Of a stretch of 40,992 nt of DNA, positions 8,283 through 17,417 are shown one piece after another. Both the position numbers and the translations under genes were made by a program. The stretch is taken from contig NZ_VIFM01000081.1 of the NCBI RefSeq assembly GCF_006636215.1, forward strand, positions 1-40,992. The letters run 5' to 3'. This stretch comes from Myxococcus llanfairpwllgwyngyllgogerychwyrndrobwllllantysiliogogogochensis. Its GTDB lineage: Bacteria > Myxococcota > Myxococcia > Myxococcales > Myxococcaceae. The stretch's first letter is position 1. The number at the start of each line of letters is the position of its first letter. Below the pieces are notes generated by a model. The model was not told the DNA's origin. It worked only from the letters and a program-made list of their open reading frames with translations, and searched no databases.

Positions 8283-9707
8283 TCACCGCATCGACGGGGC
8301 CTCGTCATCGGCGTCCTCGTCGGGACTCTCGTCCTGCTGCGCCAGCGCGAAGCTCGCGCCGATGATGACGCTGAGCTGGAGGAAGCGAACCTTCTGGCTC
8401 GGGGACAGGGGCTGGAGGCCCGCTCGCTGAAGAGCGTCGGCAAGGCGCTCGGTGACCTCCTGGCCCCAGGCCACGTTGCCGCCCACCGTGAAGCGGGCGC
8501 GGCCCACCGTGAAGTGCAGTCCGGTGGCGACATGGTAGAGGTCCCAACCCGCCAGCAGCGCGTTCATGCGAGATGTCGCTGTCACGCCACTGAAGTCCGT
8601 GTGCGCGCTCACGTAGGCGCGCAGCCGGGACCCCAGCCGCTGCTCCACGCCCAGCGCCACGTTGACCAGCGGCGCGAGCGCGAAGTCGACGTCCGGGTCG
8701 ATGACCTCCTGGGAGTCCCGGGGAGAGAACGACGCGGCATCGACCAGCGTGAAGGGCTTCACCCGGGCGAAGCCTTCCGCCGCCAGGTACACGGACGTGC
8801 CCCCCAGCGTCCCACTCACGCCGAGCGCCACCGCCCAGCTCGACTGGAACCTCGCGGCGAGCCCCTCCTGGAAGTCGAAGGCGGACGCGGGCGTCGACGA
8901 CAGCCCGAAGCCCCGCTCCAGCACCGCGCGCTCGAAGCTCGATTCGCCCTCCCCCCACAGCGCCACGCTCGGCGTCGTCACGGTGAGGCCCGCGGACATG
9001 GACTCCCGCTGGTAGCTCACCCCCACCTTCGCGAGCAGCCGCACGTGGCGCAGGTGGAAGTCGCGGCCGAGCGTGGACAGCAGCGCGCTGCCTCCGGGGC
9101 CCGAGCCCTGCGCCAGCACCTGGATGTTCGTCTCCTGGTCCCTCACCGCCACGAAGGGGCTGACGCCCACGCCCACGTGTCGTCCCAGGGGAAAGGACCA
9201 CGTGAGCCCCGCCCAGTACTCCCCCACGTCCTGGTCCAACCGCACGTCCGCCGCGAGCTGGTCCATGCCTGGCACCCCACCCAGGTCCGTACCCGTGCCC
9301 TGCTCGCGAGACTCCAGCGACGCGATGAACCCCTGCCGCGTCAGCAGCGAATAGGCGAGCCGCGACCTGCCCAGGAAGCCCCAGCGCAGCGAACCCGCGA
9401 TGAGGGAGGGCAGCACGTCGACTCTCGACTCGGTGAGGCCCTCACCGTTGCCCAGGCCGTTCTGGACGGAGAGGCGCGTGGACTCGAAGACGGTTCCCGT
9501 CAACTCCAGCTCCGGCGTGCGCAGGAGCGCGAGCGCACCCGGGTTGTAATAGACGGCGCTGATGTCACCCGGGTTCGCGATGAACGCGCCGCCGAGCAGC
9601 CACGCCCGGTTGCCGAACTGTCGCGTCCAGTAGTGCGCGTCCTGTGCCCGGGCCAGGGGCGACATCAGGAGAAGCAGCAACAACCCCCACGGCCTGACTC
9701 CTGGCAT
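8283..9707 (-). CDS. Outer-membrane beta-barrel protein (FadL/OmpP1-like)
   Basis: This is a 474-residue secreted protein. From the ATG at 9705-9707 it opens with a clear signal peptide (MPGVRPWGLLLLLLMSPLARA, cleavage before QDAHYW). The mature part has many amphipathic strands with aromatic girdles and the phrase AVYYNPGALALL. That phrase recurs in FadL/OmpP1/TodX-type hydrophobic-substrate channels and related lipid-handling barrels (GDISAVYYNPG). The C-terminus is acidic (DESPDEDADDEAPSMR) rather than ending in the usual aromatic residue, which is odd for a barrel. The frame is open to 9824, but the upstream extension would bury the signal peptide. It sits 152 bases upstream of the ThrE-type gene on the same strand and is divergent from the sulfatase. 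The transported compound is unknown. Confidence 0.75.
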   Translation of the reverse strand: MPGVRPWGLLLLLLMSPLARAQDAHYWTRQFGNRAWLLGGAFIANPGDISAVYYNPGALALLRTPELELTGTVFESTRLSVQNGLGNGEGLTESRVDVLPSLIAGSLRWGFLGRSRLAYSLLTRQGFIASLESREQGTGTDLGGVPGMDQLAADVRLDQDVGEYWAGLTWSFPLGRHVGVGVSPFVAVRDQETNIQVLAQGSGPGGSALLSTLGRDFHLRHVRLLAKVGVSYQRESMSAGLTVTTPSVALWGEGESSFERAVLERGFGLSSTPASAFDFQEGLAARFQSSWAVALGVSGTLGGTSVYLAAEGFARVKPFTLVDAASFSPRDSQEVIDPDVDFALAPLVNVALGVEQRLGSRLRAYVSAHTDFSGVTATSRMNALLAGWDLYHVATGLHFTVGRARFTVGGNVAWGQEVTERLADALQRAGLQPLSPSQKVRFLQLSVIIGASFALAQQDESPDEDADDEAPSMR

Positions 9708-9910
9708 CCATCCACCCGGGACTCGCGGAACGTCGCAAGGTGACCACCGGCCAGCGCCCGCGCCATCGCCCCGCGAACGCAGTCCGGTGTCCACGGGCCA
9801 CGAAGTCGGGCCGGGCCGTCGCACCGTCGGCCTGGCCCCCCGTCCGCCCCGTCTTGTTCCCCGGGGCCGCCACGCTCACTCCTATTCCACATTCACGTCC
9901 GGGAGATTCG

Positions 9911-11413
9911 ATGGCGACCCAGAAGAAGAAGGAAACGAAGAAGCAACCCAACATCCTCGTCATCTTCGGTGACGATATCGGCTACTGGAACGTCAGTGCC
10001 TACAACCTCGGGGTGATGGGGTACCGCACGCCGAACATCGACCGGCTGGCGAAGCAAGGCGCGCTCCTCACCGACTACTACGCGCAGCAGAGCTGCACGG
10101 CGGGGCGCGCGGCGTTCATCACCGGCCAGTGTCCGTTCCGCACGGGGCTCACCAAGGTCGGCATGCCGGGCGCCAAGGTCGGCCTGCAGGCCGAGGACCC
10201 GACCATCGCGGACCTGCTCAAGGCCCAGGGATACCGGACCGCGCAGTTCGGCAAGAACCACCTGGGAGACCGCGACGAGTTCCTGCCCACCGTCCACGGC
10301 TTCGACCAGTTCTTCGGCAACCTCTACCACCTCAACGCGGAAGAGGAGCCAGAGAACCCCGACTACCCCAAGGACCCGGCCTTCAGGAAGCGCTTCGGTC
10401 CGCGCGGTGTGCTGCGGTGCAAGTCGGATGGCAAGGGCGGCCAGAAGGTGGAGGACACGGGCCCGCTCACCAAGAAGCGGATGGAGACGGTGGACGAGGA
10501 GTTCCTCTCCGCCGCCATGGACTACCTGGACGACGCGAAGAAGTCCGACCAGCCCTTCTTCATGTGGTTCAACACCACGCGCATGCACGTCCACACGCAC
10601 CTGAAGCCGGAGTCGCGCGGCAAGACGGGGCTCGGCCTCTACCCGGACGGCATGGTGGAGCATGACGGCATGGTCGGGCAGCTCCTCGACAAGCTCGACT
10701 CAGTGGGCCTGTCGGAGGACACCATCGTCGTCTACACCACGGACAACGGCGCGATGACGTGCATGTGGCCCGACGGCGGCATGACGCCCTTCCGCGGCGA
10801 GAAGGACACCAACTGGGAGGGCGCCTTCCGCGCGCCGTGTGTCGTGCGCTGGCCCGGCGTGATTGAGCCCGGCACGCAGATCAACGAGCTGTTCTCTTCC
10901 GAGGACTGGCTGCCCACGTTCCTCGCGGCCGCGGGCGACCCGGACATCGTGGACAAGCTCAAGAGCGGCCATGAGGCCAACGACAAGAGCTTCAAGGTCC
11001 ACCTGGATGGCTATGACCAGCGGGAGCTGCTGTCCGGCAAGGGGCCCTCCGCGCGCACGGAGTTCTTCTACTTCGGTGACGACGGAGAGCTGGTCGCCGT
11101 GCGCCACGGGCGCATGAAGCTCGTCTTCGCGGAGCAGAACGCCAAGGGCATCGAGGCCTGGGGTGAGCCCTTCACCATCCGCCGCGCGCCGCTCGCCTTC
11201 GACCTGCGCGCCGACCCGCTGGAGCGCTCGCAGGACGCCGTCGGCTACCAGTCCTGGCTCATCGACCACGCCTTCTACTTCGTGCCCGCGCAGCAGGCCG
11301 TGGCCCGGTTCCTCTCGAGCTTCCGAGAGTTCCCGCCGCGTCAGCGTCCGTCGAGCTTCTCCGTGGATCAGGTCGTCGCGAAGCTGGAGAGCGCGCCCTC
11401 CGGCATGCACTGA
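9911..11413 (+). CDS. Sulfatase (arylsulfatase family) with CTAGR active-site motif
   Basis: This is a 500-residue sulfatase of the alkaline phosphatase superfamily. Seen in sequence: the metal-binding ILVIFGDDIGYWN (Asp21, Asp22) and the modification motif QSCTAGRAAFITGQ, with Cys62 expected to become formylglycine. Also present are GKNHLGD, TTRMHVHTH, VVYTTDNGAMT and a C-terminal substrate-binding region. Motif C-x-A-x-R replaces the more common C-x-P-x-R. The start is the ATG at 9911, preceded by GGGAG at a good distance. The N-terminus (MATQKKKETKKQPNILV) is lysine-rich and shows no signal peptide, so export is doubtful. No sulfatase-maturing enzyme gene lies nearby. Members hydrolyse sulfate esters of aryl compounds or polysaccharides; the substrate here is unknown. 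Confidence 0.9.
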   Translation: MATQKKKETKKQPNILVIFGDDIGYWNVSAYNLGVMGYRTPNIDRLAKQGALLTDYYAQQSCTAGRAAFITGQCPFRTGLTKVGMPGAKVGLQAEDPTIADLLKAQGYRTAQFGKNHLGDRDEFLPTVHGFDQFFGNLYHLNAEEEPENPDYPKDPAFRKRFGPRGVLRCKSDGKGGQKVEDTGPLTKKRMETVDEEFLSAAMDYLDDAKKSDQPFFMWFNTTRMHVHTHLKPESRGKTGLGLYPDGMVEHDGMVGQLLDKLDSVGLSEDTIVVYTTDNGAMTCMWPDGGMTPFRGEKDTNWEGAFRAPCVVRWPGVIEPGTQINELFSSEDWLPTFLAAAGDPDIVDKLKSGHEANDKSFKVHLDGYDQRELLSGKGPSARTEFFYFGDDGELVAVRHGRMKLVFAEQNAKGIEAWGEPFTIRRAPLAFDLRADPLERSQDAVGYQSWLIDHAFYFVPAQQAVARFLSSFREFPPRQRPSSFSVDQVVAKLESAPSGMH

Positions 11414-11463
11414 GCGCATGAGCCAGGCCCGCGTCGTCCAGTGCGACGGCGCGCGCCTCCGGC

Positions 11464-11859
11464 TCACACGGGCTGGGGGTGCTCCTGCTCGGCGAGCACG
11501 TAGCGCGAGATGGCGCCGAGCAGCTGCTCCACGTCCACGGGCTTGCGCAGGTAGTCCTCCACGCCGAGCGCGGCCACCTCGCGCGCGCTCACGCCCTGTC
11601 CGGAGATGACGACTACCGGGATGGGCGCCAGCGAGGCGTCGGCGAGCTGCCTGTCGCGAAACTCCCAGCCATTGACGTCCGGCATCATCAAGTCCAACAG
11701 AATCACGGAGGGGCGCGCGCCATGGCGCAGCAACTCCAAGGCCTCGCGCCCTCCTCGCGCCAGCAGCACGCGATGCCCCTCCAGCTCCAGCACGTCCTTG
11801 AAGGCCAGCAGGATGTCGGGGTCGTCGTCTACCGCGAGCACGTAATTCGAGGGCGTCAT
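11464..11859 (-). CDS. Single-domain response regulator (CheY-like receiver)
   Basis: This 131-residue protein consists only of a receiver domain. Acidic triad VDDD is at residues 10-13, the phosphoacceptor is Asp56 in ILLDLMMPDVNGWEF, the conserved Ser/Thr position is Ser86 in VVVISG, and Lys106 lies in YLRKPVD. There is no output domain and only a short Gln/Pro-containing tail. Such stand-alone receivers are abundant in myxobacteria and act through protein contacts or as phosphate sinks. The start ATG is preceded by GAGGAGAG. No histidine kinase gene is adjacent. The gene is convergent with the sulfatase gene and divergent from the dehydrogenase gene, with a 243-base space between the divergent starts. 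Confidence 0.93.
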   Translation of the reverse strand: MTPSNYVLAVDDDPDILLAFKDVLELEGHRVLLARGGREALELLRHGARPSVILLDLMMPDVNGWEFRDRQLADASLAPIPVVVISGQGVSAREVAALGVEDYLRKPVDVEQLLGAISRYVLAEQEHPQPV

Positions 11860-12102
11860 GTCCGAGTCTCTCCTCGTGTAGACAAGGTGCGGACGAACAG
11901 GCCCCGCGTCATCGCCCTGCTGCCTGGCGAGGCACGCCCGGCGGGGCCAGTGCGTGCACGCTCGTCAACAACGCGGCGCCCCGGTTCCAACCGGACAGAC
12001 GAGGCCCCGCCCCATCGCCGGGGCCGCCGCGCGGCATGGATTTGTGTCCCAATTCCGCCGCCAACCGTGCGAGAAGCAGCCACGCAGCCAGGAGGAGACA
12101 CC

Positions 12103-12864
12103 ATGGCGGAGATGAGCTACCGGACGGCGCTGGTGACGGGCGCCTCGAGCGGGCTGGGACGGGGCCTGGCGCTGTGGCTGGCCAAGCGAGGCCTGCGCGT
12201 CTTCGCCGCCGGGCGCCGGCTGCCGCAGCTGCAAGCCCTCGCCGCCGAGGCCCAGGCCGCTGGCGCGACGGTGGAGCCGCTGGAGCTGGATGTCACGCGC
12301 ACGGAGGCCCATCTGGAGCGCCTGCGCGAGCTCGACTCGGAGTGTGGCGGCCTGGACCTAGTCGTGGCCAACGCCGGCGTCGGCGGAGTCACGCACGGCA
12401 AGCGCCTGGACTGGGACAAGGTGCGCGCCATCATCGACACCAACGTCACGGGCGCCGCCGCCACGCTGACGGCCGTGCTGCCGCGCATGGTGGAGCGCCG
12501 CCGCGGACACGTGGTGGGCATCTCCAGCCTCGCGGCCCACCGGGGGCTGGCGGGCCACGCCGCGTACTCCGCCTCGAAGGCGTTCCTCGCCACGTTCATG
12601 GAGAGCCTGCGCGTGGACCTGAGCAGCACCGGCGTGCGCGTCACCTGCATCTACCCGGGCTTCGTGAAGAGCGAGATGACCGCGGACAACCACTTCCCCA
12701 TGCCCTTCCTGATGGAGACGGACGCGGCCGTGGAGCTGATGGGCACGGCCATCCTGCGCGGCGAGACGGAGCTGTCCTTCCCGTGGCAGCTGGCCCTTCC
12801 CTCGCGGCTGGCGAAGGTGCTGCCCAATCCCCTCTTCGACGCCGCCGCCCGTCGGCTGCGCTGA
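12103..12864 (+). CDS. Short-chain dehydrogenase/reductase (SDR)
   Basis: This is a 253-residue NAD(P)-dependent oxidoreductase of classical SDR type. It has the cofactor motif TGASSGLG (residues 12-19), the Asp of LELDV, NAG (90-92), the catalytic Ser in GISSL, and the YSASK pair Tyr155/Lys159. The basic residues after the second strand (AAGRR) suggest NADP preference. The C-terminal PGFVKSEMTA is common in the family. The ATG at 12103 follows GGAGGAGA by a few bases; the frame stays open far upstream but without a comparable site. The substrate is unknown. pyrF follows after 28 bases on the same strand, so cotranscription is likely even though the two functions look unrelated. Confidence 0.9.
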   Translation: MAEMSYRTALVTGASSGLGRGLALWLAKRGLRVFAAGRRLPQLQALAAEAQAAGATVEPLELDVTRTEAHLERLRELDSECGGLDLVVANAGVGGVTHGKRLDWDKVRAIIDTNVTGAAATLTAVLPRMVERRRGHVVGISSLAAHRGLAGHAAYSASKAFLATFMESLRVDLSSTGVRVTCIYPGFVKSEMTADNHFPMPFLMETDAAVELMGTAILRGETELSFPWQLALPSRLAKVLPNPLFDAAARRLR

Positions 12865-12892
12865 CCCTTCCTCTTAGCCAGGAGCTGGAACG

Positions 12893-13747
12893 ATGACGTC
12901 CCCTCAATCCTTCGCCCAGCGCTTCGCCCGCCTCGCCGACGAGCGCTCCCCGTTCTGCCTCGGCGTCGACCCGTCGAAGGACCTGCTCGCGCGCTGGGGG
13001 CTGCCCGACACCGCGAAGGGCCTCTCCGACTTCTGCGAGCGCATCTTGGATGCGGCCGGTGACAGCGTCGCGGTGGTGAAGCCGCAGAGCGCGTTCTTCG
13101 AGCGCCACGGCCCCTCGGGACTCCTGGTGCTCCAGTCGCTGATGTATCGCTTCAAGGATGCGGGGACGCTCACGCTGCTCGACGTGAAGCGCGGTGATAT
13201 CGGCACCACCATGGACGCCTACGCGGAGACCGTCTTCGGCGCGGGCAGTCCGTACGAGGCGGACGCGGCCACCTTCACCGCGTACCTGGGCCTGGGCGCG
13301 CTGGTGAAGACGATTGAGCGGGCGCGGGCGTCCGGTGCCTGTGCGTTCCTCGTCGTGCGCTCCTCCAACCCGGAGGGCGCGTCGCTCCAGACGTCCATGG
13401 GGGCCGATGGTCGCACGGTGGCAGAGGTGCTCGCGGACGGCCTGCGAGAGCTGAACGAGAAGGCGGGGCCGGGCGAACTGCCCGCTGGCGCGGTGATGGG
13501 CGCCACCCTGCCCGCTTCGGACCGGGGCGTCGTGAAGCGGCTGGGCGGCGCGCTGATGCTGACGCCTGGAATCGGCGCGCAGGGCGCGGGCTTCGACGAC
13601 CTCAAGAGCCTGTTCGCCGGTCGCGAGGCGCAGGTCATCCCCACCGCCACGCGCTCCGTGCTGGAAGCGGGGCCCGATGTCGCCTCCCTCCGCGCGGCCA
13701 TCCAGCGCCACGTGGAGCCCGCGCGCCGCTTCCGCATGGGCACCTGA
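12893..13747 (+). CDS. pyrF: Orotidine 5'-phosphate decarboxylase (type 2)
   Basis: This is a 284-residue enzyme for the last step of UMP synthesis, decarboxylating OMP. The catalytic Asp-Lys-Asp array is visible as LLDVKRGDIG (Asp97, Lys99, Asp102), with a second conserved Lys in VVKPQSAFFE. Length and motif spacing fit the longer type 2 (mycobacterial/myxobacterial) class rather than the roughly 230-residue E. coli form. The phosphate-binding end reads LTPGIGAQGAG and PTATRSVLEAG. It follows the SDR gene by 28 bases and ends just before a strong hairpin that separates it from the convergent penicillin-binding-protein gene. Confidence 0.95.
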   Translation: MTSPQSFAQRFARLADERSPFCLGVDPSKDLLARWGLPDTAKGLSDFCERILDAAGDSVAVVKPQSAFFERHGPSGLLVLQSLMYRFKDAGTLTLLDVKRGDIGTTMDAYAETVFGAGSPYEADAATFTAYLGLGALVKTIERARASGACAFLVVRSSNPEGASLQTSMGADGRTVAEVLADGLRELNEKAGPGELPAGAVMGATLPASDRGVVKRLGGALMLTPGIGAQGAGFDDLKSLFAGREAQVIPTATRSVLEAGPDVASLRAAIQRHVEPARRFRMGT

Positions 13748-13754
13748 AACGACT

Positions 13755-13793
13755 CGGGCCCCGCGTCCTCCCGAGGGAGGCGCACGGGGCCCG
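13755..13793. terminator. Nested G+C-rich hairpin between pyrF and the PBP gene
   Basis: An outer arm CGGGCCCC (13755-13762) pairs with GGGGCCCG (13786-13793). GCG pairs with CGC, and an inner CCTCCC (13767-13772) pairs with GGGAGG (13775-13780) around a two-base turn. It lies between convergent stops and can serve both strands. There is no T tract on either side. Confidence 0.7.
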
Positions 13794-13813
13794 GAGGTCC
13801 ACGGCGGTGAGCG

Positions 13814-16384
13814 CTACTGCGCGCCCATCATGAACTGGTCCACGTCGACAGTGTTCTTGTCGGGCACGGCGTCCTTCGGCTCGGTGCCCTTCTTGAAGAA
13901 CATCAGCTCGGAGCCCTTCGCGCCGGGGCTCGCGATCTTGCCCGTCTTCTTGTCGATGTGGAGCCGCACCAGGTCCATCGACTGCCACGGGTAGAACTCC
14001 GACTGCGGCCGGCCCTCCAGCGCGCGCTTCATGTAGTTGAGCCAGATGGGCAGCGCCGCGCGGCCACCCGTCTCGTAGCGACCGAGCGGATGCGGGTTCA
14101 AGTCGTAGCCCACCCACGCCACCGTCACGAGGTCCCGCGTGTACGCCGCGAACCACGCGTCGAAGGAGTCGTTCGTCGTCCCCGTCTTGCCGGCGGCGGG
14201 CTTGCCCAGGCGCGTGGCCGGGCCACCCGTTCCCTGGAGCACCACGCCGCGAAGCAGGTGCGTGAGGATGAAGCCGACCTCCGCGCTCATCACCTGTTCA
14301 CCGGGCTCGAAGAGGCGCGCGTAGCCGGCGGCCACGCGGTCCTGCAGCGGCGCCCACGCGTCGTCGAACGCGGTGTGGTCCTCCAGCGTGCGGCCAAAGC
14401 GGTCCTCCACCTTGCGCACGAAGTACGTGGGCTTCTTGCGGCCGTAGCGGTTGAACGTCGCGTAGGCGTTGGCCAGGTCCACCGGGTACACGCACGAGGA
14501 GCCGAGCGCCGCGGAGAAGTCCATGTTCATGGGGGTGGTGATGCCCAGCTTCGTGCTCCACGCCGCCATGTTCTTCACGCCCACCGCGCCGAACGTCTTC
14601 ACCGCGGGGATGTTCATCGAGTTGACGAGCGCGGTGCGCAAGAGCACGTCGCCCACGAACTCCTCGCTGTAGTTCGCCGGCTTCCAGGACACCTTGTTGT
14701 CCGGGTCGTGTTCCACAATCGGCGAGTCGACGATGACGGAGGCCTCCGTCCAGTTCAGCTGCTCCAGCGCCGCCGAGTACACGAAGGGCTTGAACGAGCT
14801 GCCCGGCTGACGGCACGCCTGGAAGGCGCGGTTGAACTCGTTGTCGTCGAAGTCGTACCCACCCACCATGGCCGTGAGGTACTGGCGGTGGGGGTCCACG
14901 GAGACGAGCGCGCTCTGGGCCTCGGGCGTCTGCTCCAGCCGGAAGAGCTTCACGCCCTCCTCGGGGATGTCCTCGGCCAGCTTCTTGTCCCACTGCTCCT
15001 TGTCGTCCGTGAGGTCCTTCTTCGTCACGTGACGCACGACGACGAGGTCGCCCACGGCGATGGCCTTCTTCACCGACGAAATCATCATCGCCGGGTAGTA
15101 GCCCTCCGGGTTCACCTTGCGCGCCCAGCGCATGCCGAGCAGCGGCAGCCGCCCCGCATGCGGGCCCACCTGGATGTCCGCGCCCCTGCCGTCCGAGTCA
15201 AGCTGCGTGACGGCGGCCACATAGAGCCGGCCCTCGGTGAGGTCCTCCTTGCCCATGTACCTCTTCGCGCGCTCGATGAAGGCCTTGAGCGCCTCCGGCG
15301 TGAGCTGCTGCACCGGCCCGCGCCAGCCCTGACGCTTGTCCACGGAGAGCAGGCCATCCATCACCGCGTCCTGCGCGGCGCGCTGGCGCTCGCTGTCCAT
15401 GGTGGTGAAAATCTTGAGGCCGTCCTTGAGCAGCACGGGGTTGCCGTACCGTTCCACCACGTCCTTGCGCACCTGCTCCACGAAGTACGGGGCGAACTCG
15501 TGGAAGACGTCCTCCACGGGGAACACGTTCACCACTTCCGCGTTGGCCGTGTCGTGCTCGGCCTGCGAAATCATCCCCTCCACCAGCATGCGGCGCAGCA
15601 CGTAGGCGCGGCGCTTGCGAGCGGCGTCCGGACGCAGGAAGGGTGAGTAGCGGCTGGGCGCCTGGGGAAGACCCGCGATGAGCGTCATCTCCCCGAGCGT
15701 CAAATCGCGCACGTCCTTGCGGTAGTAGTTCTCCGCCGCGCTCTGCACGCCGTAGCTGTGGTGCCCGAGGAAGACGTTGTTCAGGTAGAGGTAGAGAATC
15801 TCTTCCTTGGTGAGCGACTGCTCCAGCCGCAGGGCGAGGATGGCCTCGCGAATCTTGCGGGTGAGCGTCTTCGCCGTGGCGGACTTGTAGCCCTCCGCGG
15901 AGATGAGCACCGCCTTCGCCGTCTGCTGCGTCAGGGTGGAGCCACCCTGGATGCCGCCGGAGCGCAGGCCCAGCTTCGAGCCAATCGTCTTGAAGGCCGC
16001 GCGCGAGGTGCCCAGGATGTCCACGCCGAAGTGGTCGAAGAAGCTGGAGTCCTCGCTGGCGATGAACGCCTGCACCAGCCGCTTCGGAATCCGCTCGTAG
16101 GGGACGACCTTGCGCCGCTCGTTGTAGAACTCGCCCGCGAGCACCGCGTCGTCCGTGTAGACCTCGGTGACGATGGGCGGCCAGTACTCGTCCACCTTGG
16201 GGATGGCCGGCAGTCCGTCCGAGTACACGTAGTAGATGGCCACCAGGCCCACCGCGCCCGCCGTGGCGCCCGTGAGGGCCAGCCACCCACCCAGCTTCAG
16301 CAGCACCTTCCACCAGCGCCCGGGGGGAACCCCCTTGAGCACCAGCTTCGAGCGGCTTCGGTCAGTCGTCTTGGAGTCGGACAT
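13814..16384 (-). CDS. mrcA: Class A penicillin-binding protein (PBP1A-like)
   Basis: This is an 856-residue bifunctional peptidoglycan synthase. It has a cytoplasmic basic N-terminus and a membrane helix at about residues 30-53. A GT51 glycosyltransferase domain follows, with the catalytic Glu111 in EDSSFFDHFGVD, the motif GGSTLTQQTAK, RKIREAILALRLE and GLPQAPSRYSP. A linker/OB-like region spans about 360-485. The transpeptidase domain then has SxxK (Ser529, Lys532 in QPGSSFKP), SxN (Ser589-Met-Asn591) and KTGT (733-736). The inserted domain before the transpeptidase and the overall length fit PBP1A more than PBP1B. The gene starts 32 bases after the pseudouridine synthase stop on the same strand, so they probably share a transcript. 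Confidence 0.95.
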   Translation of the reverse strand: MSDSKTTDRSRSKLVLKGVPPGRWWKVLLKLGGWLALTGATAGAVGLVAIYYVYSDGLPAIPKVDEYWPPIVTEVYTDDAVLAGEFYNERRKVVPYERIPKRLVQAFIASEDSSFFDHFGVDILGTSRAAFKTIGSKLGLRSGGIQGGSTLTQQTAKAVLISAEGYKSATAKTLTRKIREAILALRLEQSLTKEEILYLYLNNVFLGHHSYGVQSAAENYYRKDVRDLTLGEMTLIAGLPQAPSRYSPFLRPDAARKRRAYVLRRMLVEGMISQAEHDTANAEVVNVFPVEDVFHEFAPYFVEQVRKDVVERYGNPVLLKDGLKIFTTMDSERQRAAQDAVMDGLLSVDKRQGWRGPVQQLTPEALKAFIERAKRYMGKEDLTEGRLYVAAVTQLDSDGRGADIQVGPHAGRLPLLGMRWARKVNPEGYYPAMMISSVKKAIAVGDLVVVRHVTKKDLTDDKEQWDKKLAEDIPEEGVKLFRLEQTPEAQSALVSVDPHRQYLTAMVGGYDFDDNEFNRAFQACRQPGSSFKPFVYSAALEQLNWTEASVIVDSPIVEHDPDNKVSWKPANYSEEFVGDVLLRTALVNSMNIPAVKTFGAVGVKNMAAWSTKLGITTPMNMDFSAALGSSCVYPVDLANAYATFNRYGRKKPTYFVRKVEDRFGRTLEDHTAFDDAWAPLQDRVAAGYARLFEPGEQVMSAEVGFILTHLLRGVVLQGTGGPATRLGKPAAGKTGTTNDSFDAWFAAYTRDLVTVAWVGYDLNPHPLGRYETGGRAALPIWLNYMKRALEGRPQSEFYPWQSMDLVRLHIDKKTGKIASPGAKGSELMFFKKGTEPKDAVPDKNTVDVDQFMMGAQ

Positions 16385-16416
16385 ACGTGTATCGGAACCT
16401 CGCGGGCGTCACGGCC

Positions 16417-17373
16417 TCAGGGCAGCAATGCGGCCCGCTTGAGCACGTCTCGGAGCTCGGGGGGGATGGGGGCTTCCACGGCCACCTTCGCCCCGCCTTC
16501 AGGGTGGGGAAATTCGATGCGCTCGGCGTGCAGGAACAACCGCTTGAGCCCCCAGCGCGCCTGCACGTCGCGATTGAAGGCGAAGTCACCGTATTTCTTG
16601 TCCCCGACCACGGGGTGGCCAATGGAGGCCAGGTGCCTTCTTATCTGATGGGTGCGCCCGGTCTCGATGGAGCAGGACAGGAGCGCCACCTCGCCCGACT
16701 GCTTGACGACCTTCCATCGGGTGAGGGCCTCCTGCATGTTCACCCCGCGACGGGCCTTGGACTCGGCTGTCTGCTGGTGCTCCGACAGGGGCAGGTCGAT
16801 GACCCCGGACTCCTTGGGCATCTTCCCCTTCACCAGGGTGATGTAGCGCTTCTTGGAGAGGCCATGGGTGAAGACCTCCGTGAAGTGCACCATCGCCGGG
16901 CGCCGTTTGGCGACCAGGATGACGCCGGAGGTCTCCCGGTCCAGGCGGTGGGCGGGTGAGGCCGTGAAGTCGTTTCGGACGGCCTTGGGTCCCAGATAGG
17001 CGCGCACGTAGTCCACCAGCGTGCCGCCGGTGATGCCGCTTCCGGTATGGACGGCCATCCCGCTGGGCTTGTCCACGGCCATCAACCAGTCGTCCTCTCT
17101 CAGAATGACCAGCCGGCTGGGGTCCACCGGCGGGGGTGGACGGTCCACTTTCGGACGGTCCTCTCCCCTGAGCGTCTGCTCGTCTCCACGGATGGTGAGC
17201 ACGTCTCCGTCCGCGAGCAACTGCTCGGGCTGGGCACGTTTCCCGTTCACCCGCACCTTCTTGGTGCGAATCATCTTGAACAGGTGGCTCACGGGGACAG
17301 TGGGGAGCCGTTTGCGCAGGAGCTTGTCCAGGCGCATCCCGGCGGTGTCGGTCTCGATTCGGTACTCGATCAT
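16417..17373 (-). CDS. RluA-family 23S rRNA pseudouridine synthase (RluC/RluD-like)
   Basis: This is a 318-residue RNA-modifying enzyme. The N-terminal S4 RNA-binding domain (about residues 13-65: MRLDKLLRKRLPTVPVSHL, KKVRVNGKRA) precedes the catalytic domain. The catalytic motif is AHRLDRETSGVILVAK, in which the Asp attacks the uridine. It is followed by KRYITLVKG, GRTHQIRRHLASIGHPVVGDKKYG and RLFLHAERIEF. The HRLDxxTSG form and S4 domain place it in the RluC/RluD branch acting on large-subunit rRNA. Which uridine is modified cannot be decided by eye. It is divergent from the pentapeptide-repeat gene with only 44 bases between the two start codons, so their promoters must overlap or lie inside the genes. 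Confidence 0.92.
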   Translation of the reverse strand: MIEYRIETDTAGMRLDKLLRKRLPTVPVSHLFKMIRTKKVRVNGKRAQPEQLLADGDVLTIRGDEQTLRGEDRPKVDRPPPPVDPSRLVILREDDWLMAVDKPSGMAVHTGSGITGGTLVDYVRAYLGPKAVRNDFTASPAHRLDRETSGVILVAKRRPAMVHFTEVFTHGLSKKRYITLVKGKMPKESGVIDLPLSEHQQTAESKARRGVNMQEALTRWKVVKQSGEVALLSCSIETGRTHQIRRHLASIGHPVVGDKKYGDFAFNRDVQARWGLKRLFLHAERIEFPHPEGGAKVAVEAPIPPELRDVLKRAALLP

Positions 17374-17417
17374 TTGTGCTGGCGCGCGGACCAGACCATA
17401 CGAATAATCCCCGGTCC

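Noticed and set aside
13958-15646. Open frame of 562 codons on the plus strand opposite the penicillin-binding protein gene
   Set aside because: It lies wholly antisense to a gene with all catalytic motifs and has no domain of its own.
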